Shown one piece after another: positions 1-9,897 of a stretch of DNA of 64,000 nucleotides (the first letter of the stretch is position 1; the number at the start of each line of letters is the position of its first letter). The stretch is from Curvibacter sp. AEP1-3 (lineage in GTDB: Bacteria > Pseudomonadota > Gammaproteobacteria > Burkholderiales > Burkholderiaceae_C): contig NZ_CP015698.1 of NCBI RefSeq assembly GCF_002163715.1, forward strand, positions 3,574,201 through 3,638,200, written 5' to 3'. A program made the position numbers and the translations under genes. The notes beneath the pieces were generated by a model that saw only the letters and a list, made by a program, of their open reading frames with translations, was not told the origin of the DNA and did not search any database.

Positions 1-1038
1 CTGGCGGCGCACTTTGGCGTCAAAGTTCAGGCCGCCGGTGGTGAAGCCGCCGCCCTTCAGGATCAGGTACATCGCCAGCGCAGTTTCGGGGATGTTGTTG
101 GGGAACTGGTCGGTGTCCCAGCCGCACTGCATGTCGCCGCGGTTCATGTCGATGGAGCCGAAGATGCCCAGGTCAATCGCCGTGGCAATTTCATGCTCAA
201 AGCTGTGGCCCGACAGGGTGGCGTGGTTAGCTTCAATGTTGACCTTGATTTCCTTCTCCAGACCGTAGCGGCACAGGAAGCCGTAGACGGTGGCAGTGTC
301 AAAGTCGTACTGGTGCTTGGAGGGTTCGCGGGGCTTGGGTTCGAGCAGGATGGTGCCCTTGAAGCCGATCTTGTGCTTGTACTCCACCACCATGTTCAGG
401 AAGCGGCCCATCTGGTCCAGCTCGTGGCCCATGCGGGTGTTGAGCAGGGTCTCGTAACCTTCGCGGCCGCCCCACAGCACGTAGTTTTCGCCGCCCAGTT
501 TCAGGGTGGCGTCCATGGCTTCTTTCACCTGCAGGGCGCCCATGGCAAAGATTTCGGGGTTGGGGTTGGTGGCCGCGCCCGACATGAAGCGGCGGTGTGA
601 AAAGAGGTTGGCTGTGCCCCACAGCAGCTTCATGCCGGTGGCTTGCTGCTTGGCGCCCAGAATATCCACCATCTCGCGCAGGTTGTTCACGCTCTCACGC
701 GGGGTGGCGCCTTCGGGGGCCACGTCGCGGTCGTGGAAGCAGTAGTAGGGCGCGCCCAGCTTGGTAAAAAACTCAAACGCGACTTCGGCCTTGGCCTTGG
801 CGGCGGCCATGGGGTCGGTCATGGAGTGCCAAGGGCGCTGGAAGGTGTCGCCACCAAACGGGTCCAGCCCGTTCCAGCAGAAGGTGTGCCAGTAGCAGCT
901 GGCAAAGCGCAGGTGCTCTTCCATGCGCTTGCCCAGGACCATGCGGTCTTTGTCGTACCACTTGAAGGCCAGCGGGTTGGTGGACTGCGGGCCTTCATAG
1001 GCAACGGGCGCCGCGACGGTGGGGAAGTAATTGCTCAT
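1..1038 (-). CDS. xylA: Xylose isomerase, N-terminal 346 residues (3' end outside the window)
   Basis: Converts D-xylose to D-xylulose in the cytoplasm. The visible protein starts [11 protein letters not shown] at the ATG on 1036-1038, preceded on the minus strand by a GAGGAAACGCC ribosome site. It shows [10 protein letters not shown] (catalytic His near residue 102), [18 protein letters not shown] with a metal-binding Glu, NIEANHA and GSIDMNRGD, the standard two-metal isomerase set. The family is about 440 residues long, so roughly 90 C-terminal residues lie beyond position 1. It is the third gene of a minus-strand xylR-xylB-xylA series, 81 nt after xylB, with a hairpin in the gap. Confidence 0.96.
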   Translation of the reverse strand, partial: MSNYFPTVAAPVAYEGPQSTNPLAFKWYDKDRMVLGKRMEEHLRFASCYWHTFCWNGLDPFGGDTFQRPWHSMTDPMAAAKAKAEVAFEFFTKLGAPYYCFHDRDVAPEGATPRESVNNLREMVDILGAKQQATGMKLLWGTANLFSHRRFMSGAATNPNPEIFAMGALQVKEAMDATLKLGGENYVLWGGREGYETLLNTRMGHELDQMGRFLNMVVEYKHKIGFKGTILLEPKPREPSKHQYDFDTATVYGFLCRYGLEKEIKVNIEANHATLSGHSFEHEIATAIDLGIFGSIDMNRGDMQCGWDTDQFPNNIPETALAMYLILKGGGFTTGGLNFDAKVRRQ

Positions 1039-1091
1039 GGCGTTTCCTCGGGGTTGTTTAGTTGTGTGGTCGAATTAAATCATGAAAGGGC

Positions 1092-1110
1092 GCCCTTGTG
1101 GATCAAGGGC
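1092..1110 (-). repeat. Intergenic hairpin between xylB and xylA
   Basis: A perfect 7-bp inverted repeat, GCCCTTG/CAAGGGC with a 5-nt loop, lies in the 81-nt xylB-xylA gap. No T-tract follows on the minus strand, so it looks more like an mRNA processing or stability element, or a weak attenuator, than an intrinsic terminator. Confidence 0.5.
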
Positions 1111-1119
1111 TTACCCGTA

Positions 1120-2562
<1,443 letters not shown>

Positions 2563-2564
2563 AA

Positions 2565-3743
2565 TTAGTCCGCGGTTGTCGTTGTGGTGTGAGAAAGGGG
2601 TTCGCTGTCGGCCTGGCGCGCTGCGGCCAATGGGGTGCCGGTGTGCATGGGCCGCAGTTCGTGGTGCAGCACCAGCGCTGCGGCGCCCACGGCAGATGCC
2701 AGCAGGCCGTAACGTGCGGGGCGCACAGTGGGGGCGGCCATGCCGGCTGCATCGGCATAGCGCTGCAGGGTGTCTTGCGCGGCTTTGACGATGCCGGGGT
2801 AGGTGTCGCACGAGGGGCCGCCCACCACCAGGGTGCTGGGGTTGAAGGTGGTCCACAAGTTTTGCAACACCACGCCCAGGTAGTGGCCGCCCTGGGTCGG
2901 GTCGGGCAGCTTGGCCAGGGTGCGGGCACCGAAGAAGGTTTCTGCGCAACCCCGGCGCCCGCAGGAGCACAGGGGGCCGTCAATCTGCAAAATGTTGTGG
3001 CCGATTTCACCGGCCATGCCTTGCACGCCGGTAAACAGCCGGTCATTGAGCACAATGCCGGCGCCCACGCCCACGCCGCAGGTCACGAAGATCAATGAGT
3101 CTTTGGCATCGCCATCAGAAAACTCGTATTCGCTGAGTGCTGCGGTGTCGGCCTCGTTTTGCAGGTGCACCTTGAGCTGGGGCAGCTTGGCTTTGGCCAG
3201 CGCTTCGGCAATCGGGGGCATGAGGTCCACATTGCGCCAGCCCAGGTTAGGGGCAAAGCGCAGCATGCCGGTGGCCTCGTCAAATGCGCCGGGCAAGCCC
3301 ACGCCCACGCCCAGCGCCTCGATGTTGCGCTGCTGCAGTTGCCTGTAGGTGCGGGCAATCAGGCGGGCAGCCTGGCGGCACACGTCGTCGGGTTTGGTGC
3401 CGATGAGCGCCTCTTCGGCCGCGCACAGCACCTGGCCGTTGAGCGACACGCCCACCACGCGCAGGGCTTCCACCGCCACTTCCACACCGATCAGCCCGCG
3501 CGATCGGGTGTCGATGTGCAGCGGCGTGGAGGGGCGGCCCTGGGTTTGGGTGGTGGTGACGTCAGTCTCGGTGACCCAGCCTTCGTCAATCAGCTCGCGA
3601 ACCAGCAGGCTGACGGTGGACTTGGTGAGCCCGCTTTCCGTGGCCAGCTGGGCACGCGAGAGGCCAGGTTGGGCCCGCAGCTGCCGCAGCAGCACACTGC
3701 GGTTGATGCGCTTGACTAGCTGTTGGTCGCCTGTTGTTTTCAT
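2565..3743 (-). CDS. xylR: ROK-family transcriptional repressor, probably of the xylose genes
   Basis: A 392-residue ROK protein. An N-terminal winged helix (residues about 8-70, with LSRAQLATESGLTKSTVS) precedes a ROK domain with GVGLPGAFDE, GVQGMAGEIGHN and the zinc knuckle CSCGRRGCAE. The position directly before xylB and xylA makes a xylose-responsive repressor the likely role. The start is uncertain: the frame is open to a TTG at 3806, with ATGs at 3758 and 3743. None has a good ribosome site; 3743 (MKTTGDQQLVKRIN) fits the usual ROK N-terminus best. The upstream region holds an inverted repeat (3834-3853) and a GTCGAATTA motif also found upstream of xylA. Confidence 0.85.
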   Translation of the reverse strand: MKTTGDQQLVKRINRSVLLRQLRAQPGLSRAQLATESGLTKSTVSLLVRELIDEGWVTETDVTTTQTQGRPSTPLHIDTRSRGLIGVEVAVEALRVVGVSLNGQVLCAAEEALIGTKPDDVCRQAARLIARTYRQLQQRNIEALGVGVGLPGAFDEATGMLRFAPNLGWRNVDLMPPIAEALAKAKLPQLKVHLQNEADTAALSEYEFSDGDAKDSLIFVTCGVGVGAGIVLNDRLFTGVQGMAGEIGHNILQIDGPLCSCGRRGCAETFFGARTLAKLPDPTQGGHYLGVVLQNLWTTFNPSTLVVGGPSCDTYPGIVKAAQDTLQRYADAAGMAAPTVRPARYGLLASAVGAAALVLHHELRPMHTGTPLAAARQADSEPLSHTTTTTAD

Positions 3744-3833
3744 GATCTGGGGAGCCATGCGCGCAGGACGCGAAGGCTTTTGTTGAACCGTCGAATTATT
3801 TACCAACGGCGATCATGCCAACAACTAGGGTTT

Positions 3834-3853
3834 TCACACCGCCTGTGGTGTGA
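3834..3853. promoter_or_regulatory. Inverted repeat upstream of xylR, possible operator
   Basis: TCACACC and GGTGTGA form a perfect 7-bp dyad with a 6-nt spacer, 91-110 bp upstream of the chosen xylR start and downstream of the hemerythrin stop codon. There is no T-run on either side, so an operator is more likely than a terminator. A G-rich GCCGCC/GGCGGC hairpin at 3871-3887 lies between it and the hemerythrin stop and could help end that transcript. Confidence 0.4.
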
Positions 3854-3902
3854 GAAATGCCTACTTATTTGCCGCCGGGGGGGCGGCCGGGGGCTAAAAG
3901 AC

Positions 3903-4487
3903 TCAGGCTTCGCCGACGCCGATAGGCGCAGGCGCCCGCATCACGATGCGGGTGAACAGCCGGTCGTACACCGGATCGCGCTGGCCCTTGGTGGCCAGCG
4001 GGTCGCGGTTGGCTTCAAACGCAGCGTCCAGTTCTGCCCAGTCCTGATCAGTAAGGGTGCTTTGGGCAATCGGCAGGATGGCCGTTTCTTCCAGCTGCAT
4101 GTGGGCCAGGTAAGCCTGCACGTAGCGGCGCACCGCGGTGTCAAAAGCGGCGCGGCGACTCTCGCCGATCAGCTCCCAGCCCAGAAGGAGGTGCTGAAGG
4201 TCGCGCACGGATGCTTCGCTATGCCCGTGGTCCTCTTCCAGCTGGATGATGGCTTCCATGGCCTGCGGAGCCAGCCGGGCCACACGGGGGAACAGCAGGT
4301 TGGACTCTTTGGGGTGGTGCAGCTTTTCGGGGAATTCGTCAATGTAGAAGAGCATGGCGCGCACCACGTCAAAAAAGCCTTCGGGCTCGTCGCCCGGGCC
4401 GCGGTCCAGCATCATGGTGAGTGACTGCAACATGGCGCGCAGCGCGGCGTGTTCGTCTTTGATGATTTGAAGGCTGCTTTGTTTCAT
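3903..4487 (-). CDS. Hemerythrin HHE-domain protein
   Basis: A 194-residue cytosolic protein made of one hemerythrin-like four-helix bundle. Candidate diiron ligands are the His of DEHAALR (residues 10-16), the HHPKE segment, EDHGHSE and HMQLEE, matching the HHE pattern. Such proteins bind oxygen, nitric oxide or iron; the exact role cannot be read from sequence. The start is secure: TGAGGAGCACACC precedes the ATG. An FNR-like box lies 53-66 bp upstream of the start codon, which suggests induction when oxygen is low. It faces away from the DUF748 gene. Confidence 0.88.
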   Translation of the reverse strand: MKQSSLQIIKDEHAALRAMLQSLTMMLDRGPGDEPEGFFDVVRAMLFYIDEFPEKLHHPKESNLLFPRVARLAPQAMEAIIQLEEDHGHSEASVRDLQHLLLGWELIGESRRAAFDTAVRRYVQAYLAHMQLEETAILPIAQSTLTDQDWAELDAAFEANRDPLATKGQRDPVYDRLFTRIVMRAPAPIGVGEA

Positions 4488-4539
4488 GGTGTGCTCCTCA
4501 GGCTGGGCGCGAGCTTCCCATGGCGGGGGCTGTGGCAGC

Positions 4540-4553
4540 TTGATGCAAGTCAA
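4540..4553. promoter_or_regulatory. FNR/ANR-like binding site
   Basis: TTGATGCAAGTCAA matches the FNR consensus TTGAT-N4-ATCAA at nine of ten positions. It lies in the 136-bp divergent gap, 53-66 bp upstream of the hemerythrin start (4487) and 71-84 bp upstream of the DUF748 start (4624). The location suits activation of the hemerythrin gene, whose product binds oxygen or NO. Confidence 0.55.
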
Positions 4554-4623
4554 CAGGGCGCTGCTTTGCCACAGTGGCTTGGGTACCATCAGGGGGCACG
4601 CTACTCCACGAACCTGCTGACTT

Positions 4624-7600
4624 ATGAATCCACGCGCTCTTGTTCCTTCCCCTTGGTTCCGCCGACTGGCCTGGGGGCTTGGCGGTTTGCTGGCTTTGTG
4701 GGCGCTGGCCTGGGCCGCGGTGCCGCCGCTGGCCAAAAGCCAGGCGCAAAGCCGCCTGAGCGAGCTGCTGGGCCGGAAGGTCACCATCGGGAGCATTGCG
4801 TTTTCACCCTGGTCGCTGGAGCTCACGGTGCGCGAATTTGCGGTGGCCACCGCTGATGGCAAGGGCGTGCAGTTCTCGCTGGACCGGGTGTATGTGGATG
4901 CAGAGGCGCAGTCGCTGTTCCGGCTGGCTCCGGTGATAGATGCAGTCACCGTGGATGCGCCCAAGGTGCAGCTCACCCACCTGGGTGAGGGCCGCTACGA
5001 CATTGACGACATCATCCTGCGCCTGAACAAGCCCGATGACACACCTGCCGGACCCACGCCAAAGTTTGCCGTCTACAACCTCACCTTGAACCGGGGCAGT
5101 GTGGACTACACCGACCGCGCCGGCGGCGCTGAGCGCGTGCACACCCTGCGGGACTTGCAGATCAGCCTGCCGTTTTTGAGCAGTTTCGATTCCAAGCGCG
5201 ATGTGCTGGTCTCGCCCCGATTGGCCTTTGTGCTCAATGGCAGCCATTTCGACTCGGAAGCCGAGGGCACGCCTTTCGCGCAAAGCCGCAAGGGGGATGC
5301 CGAGCTCAAGGTCAGCCAGCTGGATCTCGCGCCCTACTTGCCCTATTTGCCTGCCAACTTGCCGGTCAAGCCCCAAAGCGCGGTGGTGGATGCGAACATC
5401 AAATTGGGCTTTGTGCAGAGCCCGCAAACAGCAGTGACCTTGTCCGGCTCAGTCACCGTGAGCCGCCTGGCTGTGCAAGACACCAGGGGCAAGCCGCTGT
5501 TCTCGGCTGACAGTTTGCAGGTGGGTCTGGCCGATGTGCGTCCGTTGGAGCGCAGCGTGAAGCTCTCAGGCATCACCCTGAATGCGCCTGTGCTCAACAT
5601 GGTGCGCGCCGCGGATGGCAGCCTGAACCTTTTACCGCCTGCGCCGGCAAAACAAACCGCTCCTAAAAACGTAGCTGCTCGCGCAGATTCCACGGGCGCT
5701 AGCGGCCAAAAAGATGCTGAAACACCAGCGCAGACGCCTTGGGCCTTGCAGCTGGATACGCTGGCACTGAAGGACGCTTCGGTGGATTGGACAGACCAGG
5801 TCACCGCGCCGGCCACGCGCCTGGGGCTGCGGGACTTCCAGGTCACCATCTCCAAGCTGCAGTGGCCTATGAAGGAAGCCGTCACGCTGGACCTGAAGGC
5901 GCGTTTGCAAAGCCTGGCCGCGGGTTCCAAAGCACCCGCTACCCAGATCAGCTTGCAAGGCGAAGGCACGGTGGACGCCGGCAAGGCCGAGGCCAGCGTG
6001 TCGGACTTCGGGCTGGGGCTGGTGTCGGGCTATGTGTCGCCCTACTTGGTGCCAAGCTTGCGCGGGCAGGCGGACACCCGCATGACTATCACCTGGGACG
6101 GCCAGCGCCAGACGGCCATGGTGCAAAAGCTGGCCTTGAGGGATGTGGCGCTGGTGGGCGACAAGCCGGCCGCAGAACCCCGTGCGAACAGGAGCGTGGA
6201 TGGGAACGCGAATGCCACCAACAACGGCCCCAGCTCGGCAGACATGCCGCAGTTCAAGCTGCTGGAAGTGAGCGATGTGCGGGTGGACACGCTGGCGCGC
6301 AGTGCGACGGTGGGCAAGGTCCTGCTGCAAAAGCCCAGCAGCGGCGTGCGCCGCGACGCAGATGGCCACTGGATGTTTGAAAGTTGGCTAAAGCCTACAG
6401 ATGCCTCTGCGGCACCGGTGGGAGATGCTTCTGGTGGCAAGCCAGCCAATGCCGGCGTTAATGCCAAGGCAGAAGCCGCCAAATCACCCGCGCCCTGGAA
6501 GCTGAATGTGGGCGAGTTCAAGCTGGAAGACGGGCACATGGTGTACGCCGACCGCCTGCCCGCGCGCCCTGTGCGGGTCGAGTTGCGTGAGCTGCAGGTG
6601 CAGGCCAAAAATATCCAGCCGGATGGCAAAAAGCCCATGCCATTGCAACTGGCGGGCAAGCTCAAGTCCGGCCAGGCGTCTGCCGGCAGCTTGCGCTACA
6701 CCGGCAGTGTGATGTGGGACCCTGTAGTCGCCTCGGGCGATGTGGAACTGGTGGATCTGCCGGCCCACGCGTTTGCCAGCTATGCCGGCGGCGCTTTAAA
6801 CCTCGACCTGTTGCGGGCCGATGCCAGCTTCAAGGGCCAGATGCGCTACGCCGCCTTGGCCGCCGGGCCGGAAGTCAGCGTGAAGGGCGATGCCGCGCTG
6901 GATGACTTCAAAGCCAACACCAACGGCAAAGGCGCCGAAAGCCTGGGTGAGGAATTGCTGAGCTGGAAGGCGCTGAACGTGCCTGGCATTGACTTCAGCA
7001 TGGCGCCCGGCACCGCTACCAAAGTGCAGGTGCGCGAAGCTGCACTGTCCGACTTTTATGCCCGCCTGATCGTGAGCCCGCAAGGCCGCCTGAACCTGCA
7101 AGAACTGGGGCAAACCGCTCCGCCCGCCGCCGATGGCACCAAGCCGGCAACGGCTGCAGCCAGTGCAGCGGCACCTGCGTCTTCCGCGGTTGCGGCGGCG
7201 TCTGGCACCGGCACCGCATCGGCCAGTCCTGCAGCCATCATCCAGATGGGGCCTATCAGCATGGTCAATGGTCGGGTGCTGTTTTCAGACCGCTTTATCC
7301 AGCCCAACTACACCGCCAACCTCACCGATCTGACCGGCAAGCTCAGCCGCTTCTCCAATCAGCCAACTGACGGTGTGGTGCAGCTGGCCGACCTGGAGCT
7401 ACGTGGTCGCGCCGAAGGCACTGCATCTCTGGAGATTCTGGGCAAGCTCAACCCGCTGGCGCAGCCGCTGGCCCTGGATGTGAAGGGGCTGGTGCGCGAT
7501 CTGGAGCTGTCGCCTTTGTCGCCTTACGCGGTCAAGTACGCCGGCTACGGCATTGAGCGCGGCAAGCTGAGTGTGGATGTGCACTACACCGTGCAGCCCG

Positions 7601-8436
7601 ATGGCCAGCTCACCGCGACCAACAAGCTGGTGCTCAACCAACTGACCTTTGGTGACAAGGTGGAGGGTGCGCCCGCCAGCCTTCCGGTGAAGCTAGCGGT
7701 GGCCTTGTTGGCAGACCGCAATGGCGTGATTGATTTGGACTTGCCCATCAGTGGCTCACTCAACGACCCGCAGTTCCGCATCGGCCCGGTGATCTGGAAG
7801 GTGATCACCAACTTGGTGACCAAAGCCATCACCGCACCTTTCAGCTTGTTGGCCAATGCCTTCGGTGGCGGAGCCGGTGGCTCAGAGCTCAGCAGCGTGG
7901 CGTTTGCGCCCGGCAGTGCAGGCTTGAGCGATTCAGCCCGCGCCGGCCTGGACAAGGTGGCACAGGCGCTGCAGGACCGGCCGGCACTCAAACTCACGGT
8001 GGTGGGCTCTGCCAACCTGGAGGCCGAACGCGAAGCCGCCAAGCGTGAGAAGCTCAAGGCTTTGCTGCTGGCAGAAAAGCGCCGCACCACCAGCGCACAG
8101 GGCAAAGATGCCGCTGCGGTGACTAGCTACAGCACCGAAGAAATGCCGGTGCTGCTGCGCTCGGTGTACCGCCGCTCCGACATCACCAAGCCGAAAAAAC
8201 TGGTGGGCTTGACCAAAGACATCGCGATGGCTGACATGGAGGCCTTGTTGTTGGCCAACCTGAGCGCCAATGAGGATGACATACGCAACCTGGCATTGCA
8301 GCGGGCGGTAACGGTGAAGGAATACCTCGCCGGCAAAAAGCTGGCCGCCGAGCGCCTGTTCCTGGGCGCGGTGAAGACCGGCGGTCCCGCGTCGGAAGCC
8401 AAACCGCAAGCCGAGCTGGAGATCGGCGGCAACTAA
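4624..8436 (+). CDS. Large AsmA-like DUF748 envelope protein
   Basis: A 1270-residue protein with one N-terminal membrane segment (about residues 12-32) followed by GRKVTIGSIAFSPWSLEL, the hallmark start of DUF748/AsmA-type proteins. The periplasmic part holds repeated beta-rich segments. Near residues 1090-1160 there is an OmpA-like stretch (VAFAPGSAGLSDSAR, then LKLTVVGSANLEAEREAAK). The family is linked to lipid transport or outer membrane homeostasis by homology to AsmA/YhdP proteins; function here is inferred. Ala/Pro/Ser-rich linkers sit at about 340-375 and 840-870. The first contains an in-frame copy of the dispersed repeat (5671-5706). It is followed by a strong bidirectional terminator. 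Confidence 0.85.
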   Translation: MNPRALVPSPWFRRLAWGLGGLLALWALAWAAVPPLAKSQAQSRLSELLGRKVTIGSIAFSPWSLELTVREFAVATADGKGVQFSLDRVYVDAEAQSLFRLAPVIDAVTVDAPKVQLTHLGEGRYDIDDIILRLNKPDDTPAGPTPKFAVYNLTLNRGSVDYTDRAGGAERVHTLRDLQISLPFLSSFDSKRDVLVSPRLAFVLNGSHFDSEAEGTPFAQSRKGDAELKVSQLDLAPYLPYLPANLPVKPQSAVVDANIKLGFVQSPQTAVTLSGSVTVSRLAVQDTRGKPLFSADSLQVGLADVRPLERSVKLSGITLNAPVLNMVRAADGSLNLLPPAPAKQTAPKNVAARADSTGASGQKDAETPAQTPWALQLDTLALKDASVDWTDQVTAPATRLGLRDFQVTISKLQWPMKEAVTLDLKARLQSLAAGSKAPATQISLQGEGTVDAGKAEASVSDFGLGLVSGYVSPYLVPSLRGQADTRMTITWDGQRQTAMVQKLALRDVALVGDKPAAEPRANRSVDGNANATNNGPSSADMPQFKLLEVSDVRVDTLARSATVGKVLLQKPSSGVRRDADGHWMFESWLKPTDASAAPVGDASGGKPANAGVNAKAEAAKSPAPWKLNVGEFKLEDGHMVYADRLPARPVRVELRELQVQAKNIQPDGKKPMPLQLAGKLKSGQASAGSLRYTGSVMWDPVVASGDVELVDLPAHAFASYAGGALNLDLLRADASFKGQMRYAALAAGPEVSVKGDAALDDFKANTNGKGAESLGEELLSWKALNVPGIDFSMAPGTATKVQVREAALSDFYARLIVSPQGRLNLQELGQTAPPAADGTKPATAAASAAAPASSAVAAASGTGTASASPAAIIQMGPISMVNGRVLFSDRFIQPNYTANLTDLTGKLSRFSNQPTDGVVQLADLELRGRAEGTASLEILGKLNPLAQPLALDVKGLVRDLELSPLSPYAVKYAGYGIERGKLSVDVHYTVQPDGQLTATNKLVLNQLTFGDKVEGAPASLPVKLAVALLADRNGVIDLDLPISGSLNDPQFRIGPVIWKVITNLVTKAITAPFSLLANAFGGGAGGSELSSVAFAPGSAGLSDSARAGLDKVAQALQDRPALKLTVVGSANLEAEREAAKREKLKALLLAEKRRTTSAQGKDAAAVTSYSTEEMPVLLRSVYRRSDITKPKKLVGLTKDIAMADMEALLLANLSANEDDIRNLALQRAVTVKEYLAGKKLAAERLFLGAVKTGGPASEAKPQAELEIGGN
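5671..5706 (+). repeat. Dispersed palindromic repeat, copy 1 (inside the DUF748 gene)
   Basis: GTAGCTGCTCGCGC, nine spacer bases, then GGGCGCTAGCGGCC. This matches the copies at 16601, 46393 and 56120 in both arms and in spacing. It encodes about residues 350-361 in a low-complexity linker and keeps the frame open. Confidence 0.8.
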
Positions 8437-8470
8437 GTCTTTCGCTTACCGACAGCTCAGTCCAGAGAAC

Positions 8471-8507
8471 AAAAAAGCCCCGGCAGCCGAAACTGCCGGG
8501 GCTTTTT
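8471..8507. terminator. Bidirectional intrinsic terminator
   Basis: GCCCCGGCAG and CTGCCGGGGC form a perfect 10-bp stem with a 6-nt loop, flanked by an A-run on the left and a T-run on the right. It serves the convergent DUF748 and fasciclin genes. Confidence 0.93.
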
Positions 8508-8526
8508 GTTGAGGCCTGCGAAGGTC

Positions 8527-8982
8527 TTACTTGGGCATGATCACGGAGTCGATCACGTGGATCACGCCGTTGTCAGCCACGATGTCGGTCTTGATCACGT
8601 TGGCGGCATCCACCTTCACACCACCGGTGGTGCTGATGGTGATTTCGCTACCTTGCACGGTCTTGACCTTGCCGGCTTTCACATCAGCCGCCATCACTTT
8701 GCCGGGGACCACGTGGTAGGTCAGCACGGCAGTCAGCTTGGCCTTGTCCTTGAGCAGGGCTTCGAGGTCGGCCTTGGGCACTTTGGCAAATGCTTCGTCA
8801 GTCGGTGCGAAAACCGTGAAGGGGCCCTTGCCCTTGAGCGTATCGACCAGACCGGCTGCGCCCAGCGCGGTAGCCAGGGTCTTGAAGTTGCCCGCGCCTA
8901 CGGCGGTGTCAACGATGTCTTTGGCTTGTGCAGAAACAGCCACACCCAGTGCCAGAACGGAAGCAATCAACAGTTTTTTCAT
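8527..8982 (-). CDS. Secreted fasciclin (FAS1) domain protein
   Basis: A 151-residue protein with a Sec signal peptide ([20 protein letters not shown]) and a single FAS1 domain. It shows the H1 motif [15 protein letters not shown], the central YHVVPGKV and the C-terminal H2-like [15 protein letters not shown]1 proteins are exported adhesion or matrix proteins; the partner is unknown. TTGGAGATTCC precedes the ATG at 8980-8982, and the alternative TTG start four codons upstream overlaps that ribosome site. The 5' region holds a 7-bp inverted repeat. Confidence 0.93.
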   Translation of the reverse strand: MKKLLIASVLALGVAVSAQAKDIVDTAVGAGNFKTLATALGAAGLVDTLKGKGPFTVFAPTDEAFAKVPKADLEALLKDKAKLTAVLTYHVVPGKVMAADVKAGKVKTVQGSEITISTTGGVKVDAANVIKTDIVADNGVIHVIDSVIMPK

Positions 8983-9014
8983 TGGAATCTCCAAGAGGTT
9001 GAATTCGATGTTTA

Positions 9015-9034
9015 ACGTCAGAAAATACTGACGT
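9015..9034. promoter_or_regulatory. Inverted repeat in the fasciclin 5' region
   Basis: ACGTCAG and CTGACGT form a perfect 7-bp dyad with a 6-nt spacer, 33-52 bp upstream of the fasciclin start. A TATATT -10-like box lies just upstream on the minus strand (about 9040-9046), so the dyad would be in the leader or at the transcription start. Operator or leader hairpin are both possible. Confidence 0.4.
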
Positions 9035-9166
9035 GAACGAAATATAGCCCATTTAGTATCCCTTTGAACTGTACGGTATTTAAAGTGAACTGATTGGTAA
9101 TGTTTGTCAATTTTGTTGATTTATCGGCTGCTACACTGGAGCACCCTTCATGCGCTGGAGCTTGTG

Positions 9167-9796
9167 ATGTACCAACCCTCCCACTTCATCGAGACCCGCC
9201 CCGAGGTACTGCATGCACTGGTGCAAAGCCACCCCTTGGCGACACTGGTGACCCTGTCTGCCAAAGGCTTGGATGCAAACCATATTCCGCTGGTGTTGAG
9301 AGTGGAGGCGGACGGCCGCGCCACGCTGGTGGGGCATGTGGCCCGGGCCAATCCGGTCTGGAAAGACACGGACCTGAGCGTGCCGGTGCTGGCCATCTTC
9401 CAGGGGCCGCAGCACTACATCAGCCCCGGCTGGTATGCCACCAAGGCAGAGCACGGCAAGGTGGTACCCACGTGGAACTACGCGGTGGTGCATGCCAAAG
9501 GCATGTTGACGGTGCATGACGATGCAGCTTGGATCCGCAGCCAGATGCAACAGATCACCACCCAACAGGAAGCACCGATGGCCCAACCCTGGGCCGTGGA
9601 CGATGCGCCACGCGACTACACCGACAAGATGATTTCAGCCGTGGTCGGCATCGAGATCGTGGTGGACGAATGGGTGGGCAAATGGAAGGTCAGCCAGAAC
9701 CAGCCGCCCGCCAATCAGACCACTGTGCGCGAAGGGTTGGAGCATCAGGCAACCGACGCTGCCCGCACCATGGCGGGACTGATCCCACGCTCCTGA
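9167..9796 (+). CDS. PaiB-type FMN-binding split-barrel protein
   Basis: A 209-residue protein of the FMN-binding negative transcriptional regulator (PaiB) family. It starts MYQPSHFIETRPEVLH and shows HPLATLVTLSAKG, AHV-like GHVARANPVWK, FQGPQHYISPGWY and VPTWNYAVVHAKG, all family landmarks. In Bacillus PaiB is linked to repression of sporulation and protease genes, but most members are probably FMN-binding enzymes or stress proteins. GCTGGAGCTTGTG precedes the ATG; the longer frame to 9104 has no such site. It is divergent from the fasciclin gene and followed by a REP-like element. Confidence 0.88.
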   Translation: MYQPSHFIETRPEVLHALVQSHPLATLVTLSAKGLDANHIPLVLRVEADGRATLVGHVARANPVWKDTDLSVPVLAIFQGPQHYISPGWYATKAEHGKVVPTWNYAVVHAKGMLTVHDDAAWIRSQMQQITTQQEAPMAQPWAVDDAPRDYTDKMISAVVGIEIVVDEWVGKWKVSQNQPPANQTTVREGLEHQATDAARTMAGLIPRS

Positions 9797-9803
9797 ACAG
9801 GGG

Positions 9804-9880
9804 TTTTGCCGCCGGGCCGCCCCAAGGCAAAACACGGCCCCACGGGGGCAGCGACCCACGCAGCGGTGGAGCGTGGGGCG
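9804..9880. repeat. REP-like GC-rich palindromic element
   Basis: Three nested inverted repeats occur in 77 bp: TTTTGCC/GGCAAAA (9804-9810, 9826-9832), GCCCC/GGGGC (9837-9841, 9845-9849) and CCCACGC/GCGTGGG (9855-9861, 9871-9877). From memory, closely similar clusters are scattered in Comamonadaceae genomes; this needs a search. It fills the gap between the convergent PaiB and pirin genes and could also end transcription. Confidence 0.6.
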
Positions 9881-9897
9881 CAGAGTACTTTGGAGAG

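Noticed and set aside
3744..3806. Longer xylR start at TTG 3806 or ATG 3758
   Set aside because: No ribosome site, and the extra residues precede the usual ROK N-terminus; not excluded.
3868..3895. G-rich hairpin before xylR as a terminator or G-quadruplex
   Set aside because: No T-tract for termination and no four separate G-runs with short loops; kept only as a possible degenerate REP remnant.
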